NCBI RefSeq assembly: GCF_001552275.1
Contig: NZ_BCQW01000005.1
Span: 1 to 64,000, forward strand
Direction of reading: 5' to 3'
Source of the DNA: Amphibacillus sediminis NBRC 103570
GTDB taxonomy: Bacteria; Bacillota; Bacilli; Bacillales; Amphibacillaceae
DNA: 64,000 nt
In this document: positions 8,487 to 18,370 of the stretch, piece by piece
Numbering within the stretch: the first letter of the stretch is position 1
Layout of the letters: each line of letters begins with the position of its first letter
Program-made: the position numbers and the translations under genes
Notes under the pieces: generated by a model
Told to the model about the DNA's origin: nothing
The model's input: the letters and a program-made list of their open reading frames with translations, nothing else
Databases searched by the model: none

Positions 8487-9638
8487 ATGTTAATTAAAAA
8501 TGTAACGATCTATCAAGAAACAGACCATCACTTTGGTCACCTATCTATTGAAAATGGCAAAATTAAAAAAATCTACCGAGATGAGCCAAGTGAACTTGCA
8601 CAAGATACATTAGTAATTGATGGAGCTGGACTAAATCTGCTTCCAGGCTTTATCGACACCCATATTCATGGTGCAGCTGGTGCTGATGTAATGGATGCCA
8701 CTGATGAGGCCTTGACAAAAATGGCCAGCTATTTAGTAAGCGAAGGTACAACAAGCTTTTTAGCTACTACGATTACACAGTCTGATCAACAAATTGAAGC
8801 AGCCCTCTCAGCGGTGGCAAACTTCAATCATCAGGCTAAACAAGCTGAATTAATCGGTGTCCACTTAGAAGGACCGTTTGTTGAAAAAGATAAAGCTGGG
8901 GCCCAGCCTGCCCAATATATTCGTAAGCCTGATCTTGAGCTATTTAATAAATGGCAAAGTATCGCTCAAGGAAAAATAAAAACGATTACGATGGCGCCAG
9001 AGCACGACGAAGATGGAACCTTTATTCAAGCATTAAGAGAGCAAGGAATTAACGTATCAGCTGGTCACACCGATGCATCGTTTGCTGATATGAAAAAGGC
9101 GGTCTCGGTTGGCGTCAATCAGCTCACACATTTATGTAACGCAATGAATGGCATTCATCACAGAGATATTGGTGCTGTCGGCGCTAGCTTTTTACTCGAT
9201 CAGCTTAAGGCTGAGATTATTGCGGATGGTATCCATATAGATCCTGCTATGCTAGCGATTATCTATCAAAATGTTGGCAGTGATCGCTTAATTCTAATCA
9301 CTGATGCGATGCGAGCTAAAGGTCTGCCTGATGGAGACTATGAATTAGGAGGACAACCTGTCAAAGTTGCAGAAGGACGCGCTGTATTAGAGGATGGAAC
9401 ATTAGCGGGAAGCATCTTAAATATGATTGATGGTGCTAAGCATCTTTTACAAATACAAGGTGTGACCTTAAGCGACATTGTGAAGATGGCTTCCGTAAAT
9501 CCAGCTAAGCAAATTGGCGTTTTTGAGCGGAAAGGTTCAATCGCGACTGGTAAAGACGCTGATTTATTATTAGTAGACGATCAATTAAATATACACTATA
9601 CCTTATGTCAAGGAAAAATAGCATATACAGGAGTGTGA
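8487..9638 (+). CDS. nagA: N-acetylglucosamine-6-phosphate deacetylase
   Basis: Removes acetate from GlcNAc-6-P to give GlcN-6-P in the cytosol. The 383 residues carry the amidohydrolase metal motif DTHIHG (H59, H61), the metal-binding Glu in HLEGPF (E128), SAGHTDAS, the THLCNAMNG histidine and the catalytic Asp in LITDAM. Length is standard. The ribosome site GGGGGATCAAAG comes just after the RpiR stop codon. nagB follows after four bases, so the two are translated together. Confidence 0.95.
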   Translation: MLIKNVTIYQETDHHFGHLSIENGKIKKIYRDEPSELAQDTLVIDGAGLNLLPGFIDTHIHGAAGADVMDATDEALTKMASYLVSEGTTSFLATTITQSDQQIEAALSAVANFNHQAKQAELIGVHLEGPFVEKDKAGAQPAQYIRKPDLELFNKWQSIAQGKIKTITMAPEHDEDGTFIQALREQGINVSAGHTDASFADMKKAVSVGVNQLTHLCNAMNGIHHRDIGAVGASFLLDQLKAEIIADGIHIDPAMLAIIYQNVGSDRLILITDAMRAKGLPDGDYELGGQPVKVAEGRAVLEDGTLAGSILNMIDGAKHLLQIQGVTLSDIVKMASVNPAKQIGVFERKGSIATGKDADLLLVDDQLNIHYTLCQGKIAYTGV

Positions 9639-9642
9639 CAAC

Positions 9643-10377
9643 ATGAATATAGTAAGAGTAAAAGATTATCAAGACATGAGTAGACACGCATGTCAGCGCA
9701 TCATAGCTACCATTAAGGAACAAGCTAACCCTGTTCTTGGGTTAGCAACAGGTTCTACACCAGAAGGAATGTATCAGTGTCTTATTGAAGCATTTAACAA
9801 AGGGGAGGTTTCCTTTCGTGATGTTTCAACCTTTAATTTAGATGAGTATGTTGGACTGGCCCCATCTGATCCTAATAGCTACAATTATTTTATGCAGGAT
9901 AAGCTATTTAGTCATATTGATATTGATCAAAGCCAGGTCCATCTCCCTAATGGGAATACTGGAGACAATCAGCAGGAGTGCAAGGATTATGAGGCATCCG
10001 TTCACCAAGCTAACGAAATTGATCTACAAGTACTAGGTATCGGCCTTAATGGGCATATTGGCTTTAACGAGCCCGGAACACCTTTTTCAAGTCGGACACA
10101 TGTAGTTGAACTGGACGCTTCTACAAGGGAGGCTAATGCCCGATTCTTTGAGAAGAAAGAAGATGTTCCTACCCATGCGATTACAATGGGAATTGCCACG
10201 ATTATGGATAGTAAAGAAATCCTGTTACTCATTTCCGGCGAAAAAAAGGCAGAAGCTGTTAAGCGATTGCTAGAAAACGATGAAATAAGTGAAGATTTCC
10301 CTGCTTCTATTCTTCGCAAGCATGATAACATCACCGTTATCATCGATGAAGCAGCTGGATCATTATTAGCCGACTAA
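9643..10377 (+). CDS. nagB: Glucosamine-6-phosphate deaminase
   Basis: Converts GlcN-6-P to fructose-6-P and ammonia, completing amino-sugar entry into glycolysis. The 244-residue length fits the short Firmicute NagB. Motifs seen are LGLATGSTPEG, FNLDEYVGL with the catalytic Asp, and GIGLNGHIGFNEPG with the ring-opening His. Its ribosome site ACAGGAG lies within the end of nagA. Last gene of the operon. Confidence 0.95.
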   Translation: MNIVRVKDYQDMSRHACQRIIATIKEQANPVLGLATGSTPEGMYQCLIEAFNKGEVSFRDVSTFNLDEYVGLAPSDPNSYNYFMQDKLFSHIDIDQSQVHLPNGNTGDNQQECKDYEASVHQANEIDLQVLGIGLNGHIGFNEPGTPFSSRTHVVELDASTREANARFFEKKEDVPTHAITMGIATIMDSKEILLLISGEKKAEAVKRLLENDEISEDFPASILRKHDNITVIIDEAAGSLLAD

Positions 10378-10382
10378 TCAAT

Positions 10383-10453
10383 AAAGAACCAGCCAGAATC
10401 TACTAAGTCCCCGCTGATTTCAGCAGACTTTGTTGATCAATGGCTGGTTCTTT
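10383..10453. terminator. Long hairpin between convergent nagB and the aldo/keto reductase gene
   Basis: A 13-bp perfect stem, AAAGAACCAGCCA with TGGCTGGTTCTTT, encloses a loop of about 45 bases. T-rich sequence follows on both strands, so it can serve both converging units. Confidence 0.7.
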
Positions 10454-10476
10454 TAAATATGGCAAACGACCTTCTC

Positions 10477-11316
10477 CTATTCTGCCCAGAAATGATCTGG
10501 GTTAGGACCACACCGCTCATCTTTATTCAACGCGTTGATTTGTTGCATTTCCTGATCGGTTAACTCAAAATCAAACACATCGGAATTAGCAACAATGCGA
10601 TCTGCTTTAACCGATTTCGGAATTGTAACCACTCCACTTTGAAGGTCCCAACGGATAATGACCTGTGCCGTTGATTTCTGATATTTTTCGGCAATTTTAA
10701 CTAAGGTAGGGTCATTTAATAATTGTCCCTGTTTTAGTGGTGACCATGCCTCAACTTGAATATTATGCTTACGACAAAAATCGCGGAGCGGTTCTTGAGT
10801 CAAATGTGGATGGAACTCAACTTGATTCACCATCGGTACAATCGTACAGTTGTCAATCAGTTCAGTTAAGTGCGTAATTTGAAAATTGCTTACTCCAATC
10901 GCTCTTACCTTGCCATCTTGATACAATTTTTCCAACGCTCGCCATGTGTCCTGGTATTGATTAAGCTTAGGTGCTGGCCAATGAATTAAATACAAATCTA
11001 AATAATCAAGGTTTAGACGCGCTAAGCTATCTTCATAAGCCTGTAGCGTCTCCTCATAGCCTTGTGAGCTATTCCAGACTTTCGAAGTAATGAATAACTG
11101 ATCCCGTGGTAGACCGGAGTTTTGAATCGCTTGTCCCACTCCGACCTCATTTTGATAAACTGCGGCTGTATCAATACTGCGATAACCATTTGCTAAAGCA
11201 GTTTCGACGGACTGGATCACTTCTTCTCCATCATCTACCTTGTAAACCCCTAGACCTAACCAAGGCATGGTGACACCGTTGTGTAAAGTTGTGCTTGAAG
11301 TTAAATCTTTTAGCAT
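10477..11316 (-). CDS. Aldo/keto reductase (AKR5-type, YvgN-like)
   Basis: NADPH-dependent reductase of aldehydes and ketones such as methylglyoxal. The 279-residue barrel shows the full catalytic tetrad: D49 and Y54 (SIDTAAVYQNE), K79 (ITSKVWN) and H112 (YLIHWP). The cofactor loop IPKSVKADRIVANSDVFDFEL is near the C-terminus. It is preceded by AAGGAGG before the ATG at 11316 and is a single gene. The substrate is not determined by sequence; family assignment is secure. Confidence 0.9.
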   Translation of the reverse strand: MLKDLTSSTTLHNGVTMPWLGLGVYKVDDGEEVIQSVETALANGYRSIDTAAVYQNEVGVGQAIQNSGLPRDQLFITSKVWNSSQGYEETLQAYEDSLARLNLDYLDLYLIHWPAPKLNQYQDTWRALEKLYQDGKVRAIGVSNFQITHLTELIDNCTIVPMVNQVEFHPHLTQEPLRDFCRKHNIQVEAWSPLKQGQLLNDPTLVKIAEKYQKSTAQVIIRWDLQSGVVTIPKSVKADRIVANSDVFDFELTDQEMQQINALNKDERCGPNPDHFWAE

Positions 11317-11402
11317 ATCAAAATCCTCCTTATGTTATATTATATATTTTCTCATATTTTTTACTAAAAAGAAAAAAGATAAGATTGAACCTTGCTTAAT
11401 AA

Positions 11403-11588
11403 GCAAATGCGCCTTGGAATATTTGTGCCAGATTTTTAGGAGCTAGCCTCGATACATTTCCACTGAAAATCTGTGGCATTCACCTGCGTTATTATATTAC
11501 TTTAGCCGAGGGGTGAACACTGAGCGACATACAAATTGGCATGCATCTTCCTCCTTATAGAAATAGTAGGAGACTTCTGTTGCATCTA
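11403..11588 (+). repeat. R2 interspersed repeat, copy A (diverged)
   Basis: Starts AAATGCGCCTTGG and ends GGAGACTTCTGTTGCAT. It shares with other R2 copies the CTGAAAATCTGTGGCATT and TTAGCCGAGG segments and the CTTATAGAAAT...GGAGACTTCTG tail. It fills most of the gap between the aldo/keto reductase and zupT promoters; no gene is visible there. Confidence 0.75.
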
Positions 11589-11736
11589 AACACTAACATA
11601 GCCAATCAGAATCAAAAAGGATTGCACATTTATTAAAGTGAGCATAAAATGAAGATATATGAAAAAATGTTGATCTAAAGAAAAAAATAAGCCTTGGCAC
11701 AAGATACAAGACAGAATTACGGAAGGGATTGGACAG

Positions 11737-12546
11737 ATGGACGAACATGTACTACTTGCATTTGGTTTAACCTTGTTTGCTGGTTTGGCAACGGGGATTG
11801 GTAGTGTTTTAGCTTTCTTTACCTCTACAACAAATACAAAATTTCTCTCATTCTCACTTGGCTTTTCTGCAGGTGTGATGATTTATGTTTCAATGGTTGA
11901 AATCTTTGTTAAAGCACAGGATTCACTTACATCCGAGTTAGGTGAGGTACGTGGAGCGTGGATGACCGTTATCGGTTTTTTTGGTGGTATGCTTCTCATT
12001 GCATTAATTGATCGGTTTATTCCAAAGCAGGGAAATCCTCATGAAGTTAAAAAGGTTGAAGATATGGATAAGTCCCCAACAGTCGCACACGATTCAAGTT
12101 TACTAAAGATGGGGACTTTCACGGCATTAGCTATTGCCATTCACAACTTTCCTGAGGGGATTGCCACCTTTACGGCTACTTTGCAGGATCCTGCCTTAGG
12201 ATTTGCTATCGCTGTTGCCATTGCCATTCACAATATCCCTGAAGGAATTGCCATATCTGTTCCTATTTATTATGCAACCGGGAGTAAAAAGAAAGCATTT
12301 AAGCTCTCCTTTTTATCAGGATTAGCAGAGCCAGCAGGGGCTATACTCGCCTACTTCTTGTTCATGCCATTTTTAACAGAAACATTATTTGGCATTATTT
12401 TTGCAGGAGTGGCGGGAATTATGATCTTTATCTCTTTAGACGAGTTACTACCTGCCGCTAAACGGTATGATGAAACACATACATCAATTTACGGATTAAT
12501 AGCTGGTATGGCTGTTATGGCATTAAGCCTACTTCTGGTAATGTAA
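11737..12546 (+). CDS. zupT: ZIP-family metal transporter, ZupT-like
   Basis: Imports zinc and probably other divalent metals across the cytoplasmic membrane. The 269 residues form about eight membrane segments. The two signature metal-binding stretches are seen: [10 protein letters not shown] (near residue 137) and [10 protein letters not shown] (near 165), plus [11 protein letters not shown] in a late loop. The ATG at 11737 follows GGAAGGGATTGG. Monocistronic. I see no obvious Zur box, though I cannot score one rigorously by eye. Confidence 0.9.
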   Translation: MDEHVLLAFGLTLFAGLATGIGSVLAFFTSTTNTKFLSFSLGFSAGVMIYVSMVEIFVKAQDSLTSELGEVRGAWMTVIGFFGGMLLIALIDRFIPKQGNPHEVKKVEDMDKSPTVAHDSSLLKMGTFTALAIAIHNFPEGIATFTATLQDPALGFAIAVAIAIHNIPEGIAISVPIYYATGSKKKAFKLSFLSGLAEPAGAILAYFLFMPFLTETLFGIIFAGVAGIMIFISLDELLPAAKRYDETHTSIYGLIAGMAVMALSLLLVM

Positions 12547-12575
12547 TCAAGCGCAGTTTTAGATGGTAAGCAAAT

Positions 12576-12868
12576 GGGACCGGGACATAGTCAACGACCC
12601 ACCACTTCACGACCTTGTGGTCTGATTGAAGTGGGGGTTCCTTGCCGTATATAGATGAAATATAACAAAAGATCGGATCAAAACCTGATATAGTGGAGGC
12701 AAAATACTAAGACTCCTATAGAAATAGCATAAGCAGAAGCGGTTTTCTTCACAAAGTTAGCTGATGCCATGTCTGCGGAAAGCGAAGTATTTTGCCGAAG
12801 CGGTATGTGCCTTCAAATATTATGCTGACATTTCCGATATTTAGTTAATCCTTTGGTCCCGGTGTAAC
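12576..12868. repeat. R4: candidate intergenic element bounded by inverted CCGGGAC ends
   Basis: GGGACCGGGACATAG on the left and TTTGGTCCCGGTGTAAC on the right share an inverted CCGGGAC. Inside are a hairpin (CCACTTCA...TTGAAGTGG) and a GC-richer block with TCTGCGGAAAGCGAAGTATTTTGCCG. It resembles Bacillaceae intergenic elements I have seen, but only one copy is present here. The rest of the gap to helD (12869-13101) holds two small hairpins and no gene. Confidence 0.4.
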
Positions 12869-13101
12869 TATATTCGTATTAATTGATTGACTGTAGCTAA
12901 GTAACAACTTAGCCGTCGAACTTGCTAACCTCCCTACCTAGTCACTTAACTTTTCAGCATCTTCTAGCACAGAAAAGTTTAGAGTGACGCCTCCAGGCCT
13001 TTCAAATCTATTCGCTAACCTTTAATGACAACTCCAATAATGAAGGCATTTTTCCTTCCAGTACATGAATTCTCTAACACCGACTCACTTGCACCCTCGT
13101 T

Positions 13102-15462
13102 CTATTCATCCGGATGATTAATTTGATGAACTTTTAAGAAACGATAATAATCAGTAGGGACTTCTTTAATAAAGTGTGATACACCCCCAATTGCAATTAA
13201 CGTTAGGACATGCATAGCACGTGTACAGGCAGTATAAAGAAGGTTACGTTCTAATTCATTTAAATATTGATGGGCCGATGCATTATAAACAACAACTGCA
13301 TCAAACTCAATTCCTTTCGCCAAATATACAGGTATAACGTTAATGCCAGCTTTAAAGGTATGCGTTTCCTTGTTAATTAAATAGACATTCTGATCGTTTT
13401 TTTCTAATAAACGTGCTAGCTGTTTAGCTTCATCTATTGTTTTGGTAATGACTGCAATGTTTTGATGTTGTTGTGCTAAATAATCATCTAAGCAACTATG
13501 GAGCTTATACTTAGCAATCGCTTCATTATCGACCTCGATCACAGATGGCAACTGACCATCACGATTAAATGGTTCAATATCTTCTCCATTTGGCATAAAC
13601 GATCTCGTGAATTCCACAATAGGTCGAGTAGAGCGATAGCTGCGATATAATGTTATTCTAGTTTGTGAATGACTGATCTGATCTTGTAATACATTACTGT
13701 CTTTAACAGCATGATAATAAATCGCTTGATTCAAATCGCCAAGTAACGTCATCCGGCTATTCGGATAAATTCGTGCTAAATATTGAATTTGAAAGATTGA
13801 ATAATCCTGTGCTTCATCTAAGAAAATATGTTTTATTGACCTGTTTTCATCGAATCCAATTAACATACGTTCGAAATAAAGAAATGGTGTCGCATCCTCC
13901 CATGTTAAAATCTTCTCTGCGAAATTTTTTTTCGTAAAAGCAGCTAAGGCATTCCATTCTAGCTCAGACAATCCTTCTGTTGGTTTGCTTTGATCAAATA
14001 AAGCTAAATAGGTTTGTTTTGTGTCAACAAAGTGAAATCGTTTGATCTTATCTCTTAATGGGCGTAGCGTATGCTTTATTACTTTTAACTTCAAATAATA
14101 GACCTCTTGATCATGATCATCATAAGTTTCTATTTCAGATGGAGAATGTGATTCAACATGTCGATAAGCTTCTAAATAGTCATCCTTATCTAATAGCTCG
14201 ACTTCATCTTGAACCCAATCAGCATCTATTAAGGTTTGTTCCATTTCTTTTAACTGTTTTAAGATCCAAGTAGCCAGTCTCTCTAACCGATTTTGAATGG
14301 GGATCGATTCAGGAAACTGATAAAAATAATCGGCCAAAGTCCGCTTATCAAATAACAACTCGCCACGAAAACGAATATTGCGAAATTGCATGTTAGCTTT
14401 TTTTAATTGCTCTAGAAATTGATCAATTTGACGATGGAAATATCCACTCGCTTTATATCGTATACTCGTTAAACGCGCCATTTGGTCATGATCATGGCTG
14501 TTCTCCGATAATACGAATTCCATCTGATCAAATGGTGACTCAATTTTAAAACGTTTGCCCAACTGCTGTTCTATATAGTTATAAAAAGTCATTTGTTTAA
14601 TATTATCTTCACCGAGCTCTGGCAACACACGTGAAACATAACTATTAAATAAAGGATTTGGTGAAAACAGAATCATTTGATCGGCAGAAAGCTGTTCTCG
14701 ATAGCGATAGAGTAAATACGCAACACGCTGTAACGCTGCCGAAGTCTTACCACTCCCAGCTACGCCTTGAACGACGAGTATTTTATCCTTTTCATTTCGG
14801 ATAATTTTGTTCTGTTCTCGCTGAATCGTTGCCACAATACTCTTCATCGTTGTGTCTGCAGACTGACCAAGTACAGATTGGAGTAAATGATCACCAATCG
14901 TCAGTCCAGTATCAAACATACCTGATAGCTTACCTTGTTTAATAACATATTGCCGCTTTAAAGTAATTTCACCTTTTACTTGCTTATCAATCGCTTGATA
15001 GCTCGCAGGGCCCGGGGGATAGTCATAATACATACTTGAAATGGGGGCACGCCAATCATACACCAAGAAATTCTCATCGTGTTGATCCATTAACGATGAT
15101 GTCCCAATATATATGGCTTCTGACTCGGAATGCCCCTCCTCGATAAAGTCAATTCGCCCAAAGTAAGGCGTTTGCTTTAATTGTTCCAATTTATGAAGTT
15201 GTTGTCCCAGCTGACCATGACTTCGCTCACGCTCGGATAAAAACTCTGCTTGTTGTTTTAAGCTTGCTTGTGTTTCAATGGCGTCATCGAGCTCAGTTAA
15301 ATTAACGGTCACATCATCCCAGAAATCTTTTCGAATATCTATGACACGTTCTTTCAGAGTTTTCATGTATTGCCTTAATCTCTCCAGCTTACGCTCAATA
15401 TAGGCGACTACCTCATTCACTCGTTTTTCTTCTTGAAGCCAGTTCTCATCTTGTTTTGACAT
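13102..15462 (-). CDS. helD: HelD-like superfamily 1 helicase/RNA polymerase recycling factor
   Basis: HelD removes stalled RNA polymerase from DNA using ATP in Gram-positive bacteria. The 786-residue protein starts with a charged coiled-coil region (about residues 5-100, VNEVVAYIERKLERLRQYMKTLKERV), followed by a UvrD/Rep-type ATPase: motif I GVAGSGKTSAALQR, motif II IFLDEAQDYS, motif III GDLNQAIY, and LLYTACTRAMHVL at the end. The ATG at 15462 follows TTGAGGAGTGGG; the frame is open 14 codons upstream without such a site. Length and architecture match Bacillus HelD. Stand-alone gene. Confidence 0.92.
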   Translation of the reverse strand: MSKQDENWLQEEKRVNEVVAYIERKLERLRQYMKTLKERVIDIRKDFWDDVTVNLTELDDAIETQASLKQQAEFLSERERSHGQLGQQLHKLEQLKQTPYFGRIDFIEEGHSESEAIYIGTSSLMDQHDENFLVYDWRAPISSMYYDYPPGPASYQAIDKQVKGEITLKRQYVIKQGKLSGMFDTGLTIGDHLLQSVLGQSADTTMKSIVATIQREQNKIIRNEKDKILVVQGVAGSGKTSAALQRVAYLLYRYREQLSADQMILFSPNPLFNSYVSRVLPELGEDNIKQMTFYNYIEQQLGKRFKIESPFDQMEFVLSENSHDHDQMARLTSIRYKASGYFHRQIDQFLEQLKKANMQFRNIRFRGELLFDKRTLADYFYQFPESIPIQNRLERLATWILKQLKEMEQTLIDADWVQDEVELLDKDDYLEAYRHVESHSPSEIETYDDHDQEVYYLKLKVIKHTLRPLRDKIKRFHFVDTKQTYLALFDQSKPTEGLSELEWNALAAFTKKNFAEKILTWEDATPFLYFERMLIGFDENRSIKHIFLDEAQDYSIFQIQYLARIYPNSRMTLLGDLNQAIYYHAVKDSNVLQDQISHSQTRITLYRSYRSTRPIVEFTRSFMPNGEDIEPFNRDGQLPSVIEVDNEAIAKYKLHSCLDDYLAQQHQNIAVITKTIDEAKQLARLLEKNDQNVYLINKETHTFKAGINVIPVYLAKGIEFDAVVVYNASAHQYLNELERNLLYTACTRAMHVLTLIAIGGVSHFIKEVPTDYYRFLKVHQINHPDE

Positions 15463-15506
15463 ATTCCCACTCCTCAATCCAAAGCCAACGAAGCTTAATT
15501 TCACTT

Positions 15507-15665
15507 GATCAAATGCGCCTCGGCGTATTTACGCCCAGGTTTTATCGCAGTGTAACTTGTTGGGGCTGCGATTACTCGCCCCATCGAAGGGCTTTTGTAA
15601 GACTCCCACTTCAAGAAATAAGGGAACACGTCATTTCTAAGTGGGAGACTGCTGCTAAATAAAGT
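15507..15665 (+). repeat. Chimeric repeat: R2 ends enclosing half of an inverted R1 (R1 copy 4)
   Basis: 15507-15540 is a typical R2 beginning (CAAATGCGCCTCGGCGTATT). 15541-15640 is the distal half of R1 in reverse (TTATCGCAGTGTAACTTG, the GGGGCTGCGATTACTCGCCCC hairpin region, then TTCTTGAAGTGG-type sequence). 15636-15665 is the R2 tail (AAGTGGGAGACTGCTGCTAAAT). This shows the two families exchange modules at their shared AAGTGGGAG hairpin. No gene lies in 15463-15854. Confidence 0.8.
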
Positions 15666-15854
15666 TAAAATCATCGCTGTCAAAGACGACAAGCGCATAA
15701 CCCTCTCTCTTCGAAAAATCTTAGAAAAAGGAAACATTATTACCCTCTATTCTACGCAAAAACACCTCAAAAAACTAGGAAAAAGCAGGGATTTGCAGAA
15801 AAGTTTCAAGTTTTTAAAAATATGTTATCATATATTTAGAGAGACGAAATATTT

Positions 15855-17087
15855 TTGAAAGAAGTGATCGACATCCAGACCGAACAACTGATTAAAAGAA
15901 ATATAAAGATAATGTGGATCGCTAATTTTTTTATTGCGGGAAGCATTACGATGGTACAACCTTTTCTGTCACTCTATATTGATTCATTAGGAGATTACTC
16001 AACGAGCTATGTTCAAACATGGTCAGGTCTCATCTTTAGTATTACCTTTGTGACAGCCTTTATTTTCTCACCGATTTGGGGAAGAATCGGGGATAAATAT
16101 GGTCGAAAAATGATTTTAGTTGCCTTTGGCTTTGGCTTAAGCATCTCCCTCTTTTTAATGGGCTTTGTGACATCTATTCTCCAATTATTCATTTTACGGC
16201 TTTTTATGGGGATTTTTACGGGGTTTATCTCCATGTCGCAAGCACTTATCGCCACCCAAACATCAAAGCGTGTTGCTGGGCGTGTGTTAGGCACACTTCA
16301 GACGGGTAGTATTACAGGTACACTGATGGGACCATTACTCGGAGGAGTCTTGGCCGATACATTTGGCTACTCAGCTAGTTTTCAATGGGTAGCTCTTGTC
16401 CTTATTCTATCAAGCTTTCTTGTTTTATTTGGTATTAAAGAGTATCGCATTCAAGAAGAAGAACAACCTGTTCAATACACAGGCAAGCAAGTATTACTGC
16501 ATATTTTGCGTCATCCGATGCTTTTAATCGTGATGATCATGTCAATGGTCGTACAAATTGCCCACTTCAGTGTCCAGCCTATCTTATCGCTCTTTGTTGT
16601 TGAGCTAAATGGGCTTACCAATGTCGCCTTCTATTCTGGACTAGCCTTTTCAGCGGCTGGACTTGGTAACTTAATTATGGCTCGTAAATGGGGAACCATC
16701 GGAGATCGAGTTGGCTATATTAAAATTTTAACGATACTATTTTTTGCTGCAGGTATCGTTTACTTTCCAGGTGGATTTGTTAGTAGCCTATGGCAATTGG
16801 TACTTCTTCGTTTCCTCCTTGGTCTCGCTATTGGCGGTATTATTCCCATTCGCATTGCCTATATACGGCAGGAGGCTCCAATCTCAATGCAAGGAGAAGT
16901 CCTTGGCTATAACACAAGCCTCCGTTTCTTTGGTAATATGATTGGTCCAACTCTAGGTGGAACCATTTCGGCTTCTTTTGGCTATCCTGCTGTTTTCCTT
17001 TCGACAAGTGGCTTATTATTGCTCTGTGGAATCATCATGGTTATTGCCCAGAGGCGACACCCTGAGCTTGTGCCAAACCATGTTTGA
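15855..17087 (+). CDS. Major facilitator superfamily exporter, multidrug-type
   Basis: A 12-helix MFS protein of about 410 residues in two related halves. The loop 2-3 signature reads GRIGDKYGRKMILVAFG (about residues 75-90) and the mid-helix-5 motif C region reads GTLMGPLLGGVLAD, which marks drug/H+ antiporters. The second half repeats GTIGDRVGYIKIL. The start is uncertain: the frame opens at a TTG (15855) with a weak site; GTG 15864 and ATG 15912 are alternatives, the last being late for this family. Substrate unknown. A shared terminator lies downstream. Confidence 0.82.
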   Translation: MKEVIDIQTEQLIKRNIKIMWIANFFIAGSITMVQPFLSLYIDSLGDYSTSYVQTWSGLIFSITFVTAFIFSPIWGRIGDKYGRKMILVAFGFGLSISLFLMGFVTSILQLFILRLFMGIFTGFISMSQALIATQTSKRVAGRVLGTLQTGSITGTLMGPLLGGVLADTFGYSASFQWVALVLILSSFLVLFGIKEYRIQEEEQPVQYTGKQVLLHILRHPMLLIVMIMSMVVQIAHFSVQPILSLFVVELNGLTNVAFYSGLAFSAAGLGNLIMARKWGTIGDRVGYIKILTILFFAAGIVYFPGGFVSSLWQLVLLRFLLGLAIGGIIPIRIAYIRQEAPISMQGEVLGYNTSLRFFGNMIGPTLGGTISASFGYPAVFLSTSGLLLLCGIIMVIAQRRHPELVPNHV

Positions 17088-17212
17088 GTAGCAGTTAAAA
17101 TTGGTTAAAGTATATATTAATGAGTCAATAAATGTTTGATCTTCGGTTAATTGTTAAAAGCCGACTCTTAGTCCCACATAGCTGTTTATATCTAAAATAT
17201 TCGTTAACTAGT

Positions 17213-17250
17213 AAAACGCATGTGATCATTCTAGAACACATGCGTTTTAT
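17213..17250. terminator. Bidirectional terminator between the MFS gene and ridA
   Basis: A stem of AAACGCATGTG with CACATGCGTTT is flanked by A-rich and T-rich runs, lying between two converging genes. Confidence 0.85.
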
Positions 17251-17294
17251 TTTAATCGTTCAATTGTTTTTCAGGTTAAACAGGCGGTTCTGCT

Positions 17295-17675
17295 TTAACG
17301 CTTTGCAATAACATCCATTTCAACCTTTACACCTTTTGGCAGCTGGCTTACTTCGACAGTAGCTCGAGCTGGATAAGGAGCGGTCAAGTAGGCCGCATAC
17401 GTTTCATTTAACGCTGCAAAATCATTCATATCTGTTAAATAGATGGTAAACTTAGCGACATGATCGAATGACAGTCCGGCCTCTTTCAAAACAGCAGCAA
17501 GATTTTTCATGACTTGCTGAGTTTGTTCTTTAATTCCACCTGCTACGACTTCCATTGTCTCAGGATTAAGCGGAATTTGACCAGATACAAAAATAAAATC
17601 TCCTAAATCAATCGCTTGAGAGTAGGGACCTATTGCTTGTGGAGCGTGCTTTGTTTCGATAGCTGTTCGACTCAT
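17295..17675 (-). CDS. ridA: RidA-family 2-iminobutanoate/2-iminopropanoate deaminase
   Basis: Hydrolyses reactive enamine/imine intermediates released by PLP enzymes such as threonine dehydratase. The 126 residues match the family (YabJ/YjgF) closely: APQAIGPYSQAIDLG at the N-terminus, FVSGQIPLNPET, and the C-terminal PYPARATVEVSQLPKGVKVEMDVIA containing the substrate-binding Arg. The ATG at 17675 has an AGGGAGAC ribosome site. Single gene. Confidence 0.93.
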   Translation of the reverse strand: MSRTAIETKHAPQAIGPYSQAIDLGDFIFVSGQIPLNPETMEVVAGGIKEQTQQVMKNLAAVLKEAGLSFDHVAKFTIYLTDMNDFAALNETYAAYLTAPYPARATVEVSQLPKGVKVEMDVIAKR

Positions 17676-17776
17676 TTTATTAGTCTCCCTTACTAAAAAA
17701 TATTTGCTAAAAATTTTACCATACTTCTTATTTTTATTAAACTAGTACTAACAAAAAACAAATTGGAGGAACAAAC

Positions 17777-18175
17777 ATGTTGACTACATTTTCAGTTAAA
17801 ACGACTAAGCATAGCGATATGATTGAGATTACGGAACAGATTCAGGATTGGATTACTTCTAATGGACTGGAGAATGGAATTGTCATCGTCTCATCATTAC
17901 ATACCACAGCCGGAATTACTGTTAATGAAAATGCTGATCCTGATGTAAAAACAGACTTTCTAAGGCGGCTGGATGAAATCTATCCTTGGGAGCACCATTT
18001 GGATCGCCACATAGAAGGCAATACTGCTGCTCACTTAAAAACAAGCACAGTTGGTCATGCTCAAACACTTGTGATTAATGCAGGCACACTCGTTCTTGGT
18101 ACGTGGCAAGGCGTTTATTTTTGTGAATTTGATGGTCCACGTTCACGTCAGTTTCACGTCAAGTATATGGATTAA
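17777..18175 (+). CDS. YjbQ/UPF0047-family protein
   Basis: A 132-residue protein of the YjbQ family, trimeric proteins for which a weak thiamin-phosphate synthase activity has been described but whose main job is unclear. It carries the family's conserved stretches [19 protein letters not shown], the [21 protein letters not shown] segment with clustered histidines, and a C-terminal [18 protein letters not shown]. Its ATG follows TTGGAGGAAC. It stands alone, divergent from ridA. Confidence 0.88.
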   Translation: MLTTFSVKTTKHSDMIEITEQIQDWITSNGLENGIVIVSSLHTTAGITVNENADPDVKTDFLRRLDEIYPWEHHLDRHIEGNTAAHLKTSTVGHAQTLVINAGTLVLGTWQGVYFCEFDGPRSRQFHVKYMD

Positions 18176-18370
18176 TGATCAGCCACTTGTTTTGTTGTAA
18201 AAATTACTTGGCTAATATGTTGGGAAATAAGTGATGACACAGTTGATATTGACATTGCCCATTCAAAAGGCTTTATTTAGCGAAATTATTTGGCTAAGTT
18301 AATTGACTAGCTTTCTGATCGAACAAAGGTACTAATAGAAAAATCCGAGAAAAAAATAACCCAAAATACG

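Noticed and set aside
10002-10343. 113-codon minus-strand frame inside nagB
   Set aside because: It is antisense to a clearly conserved gene and shows no protein family features; it is a shadow frame.
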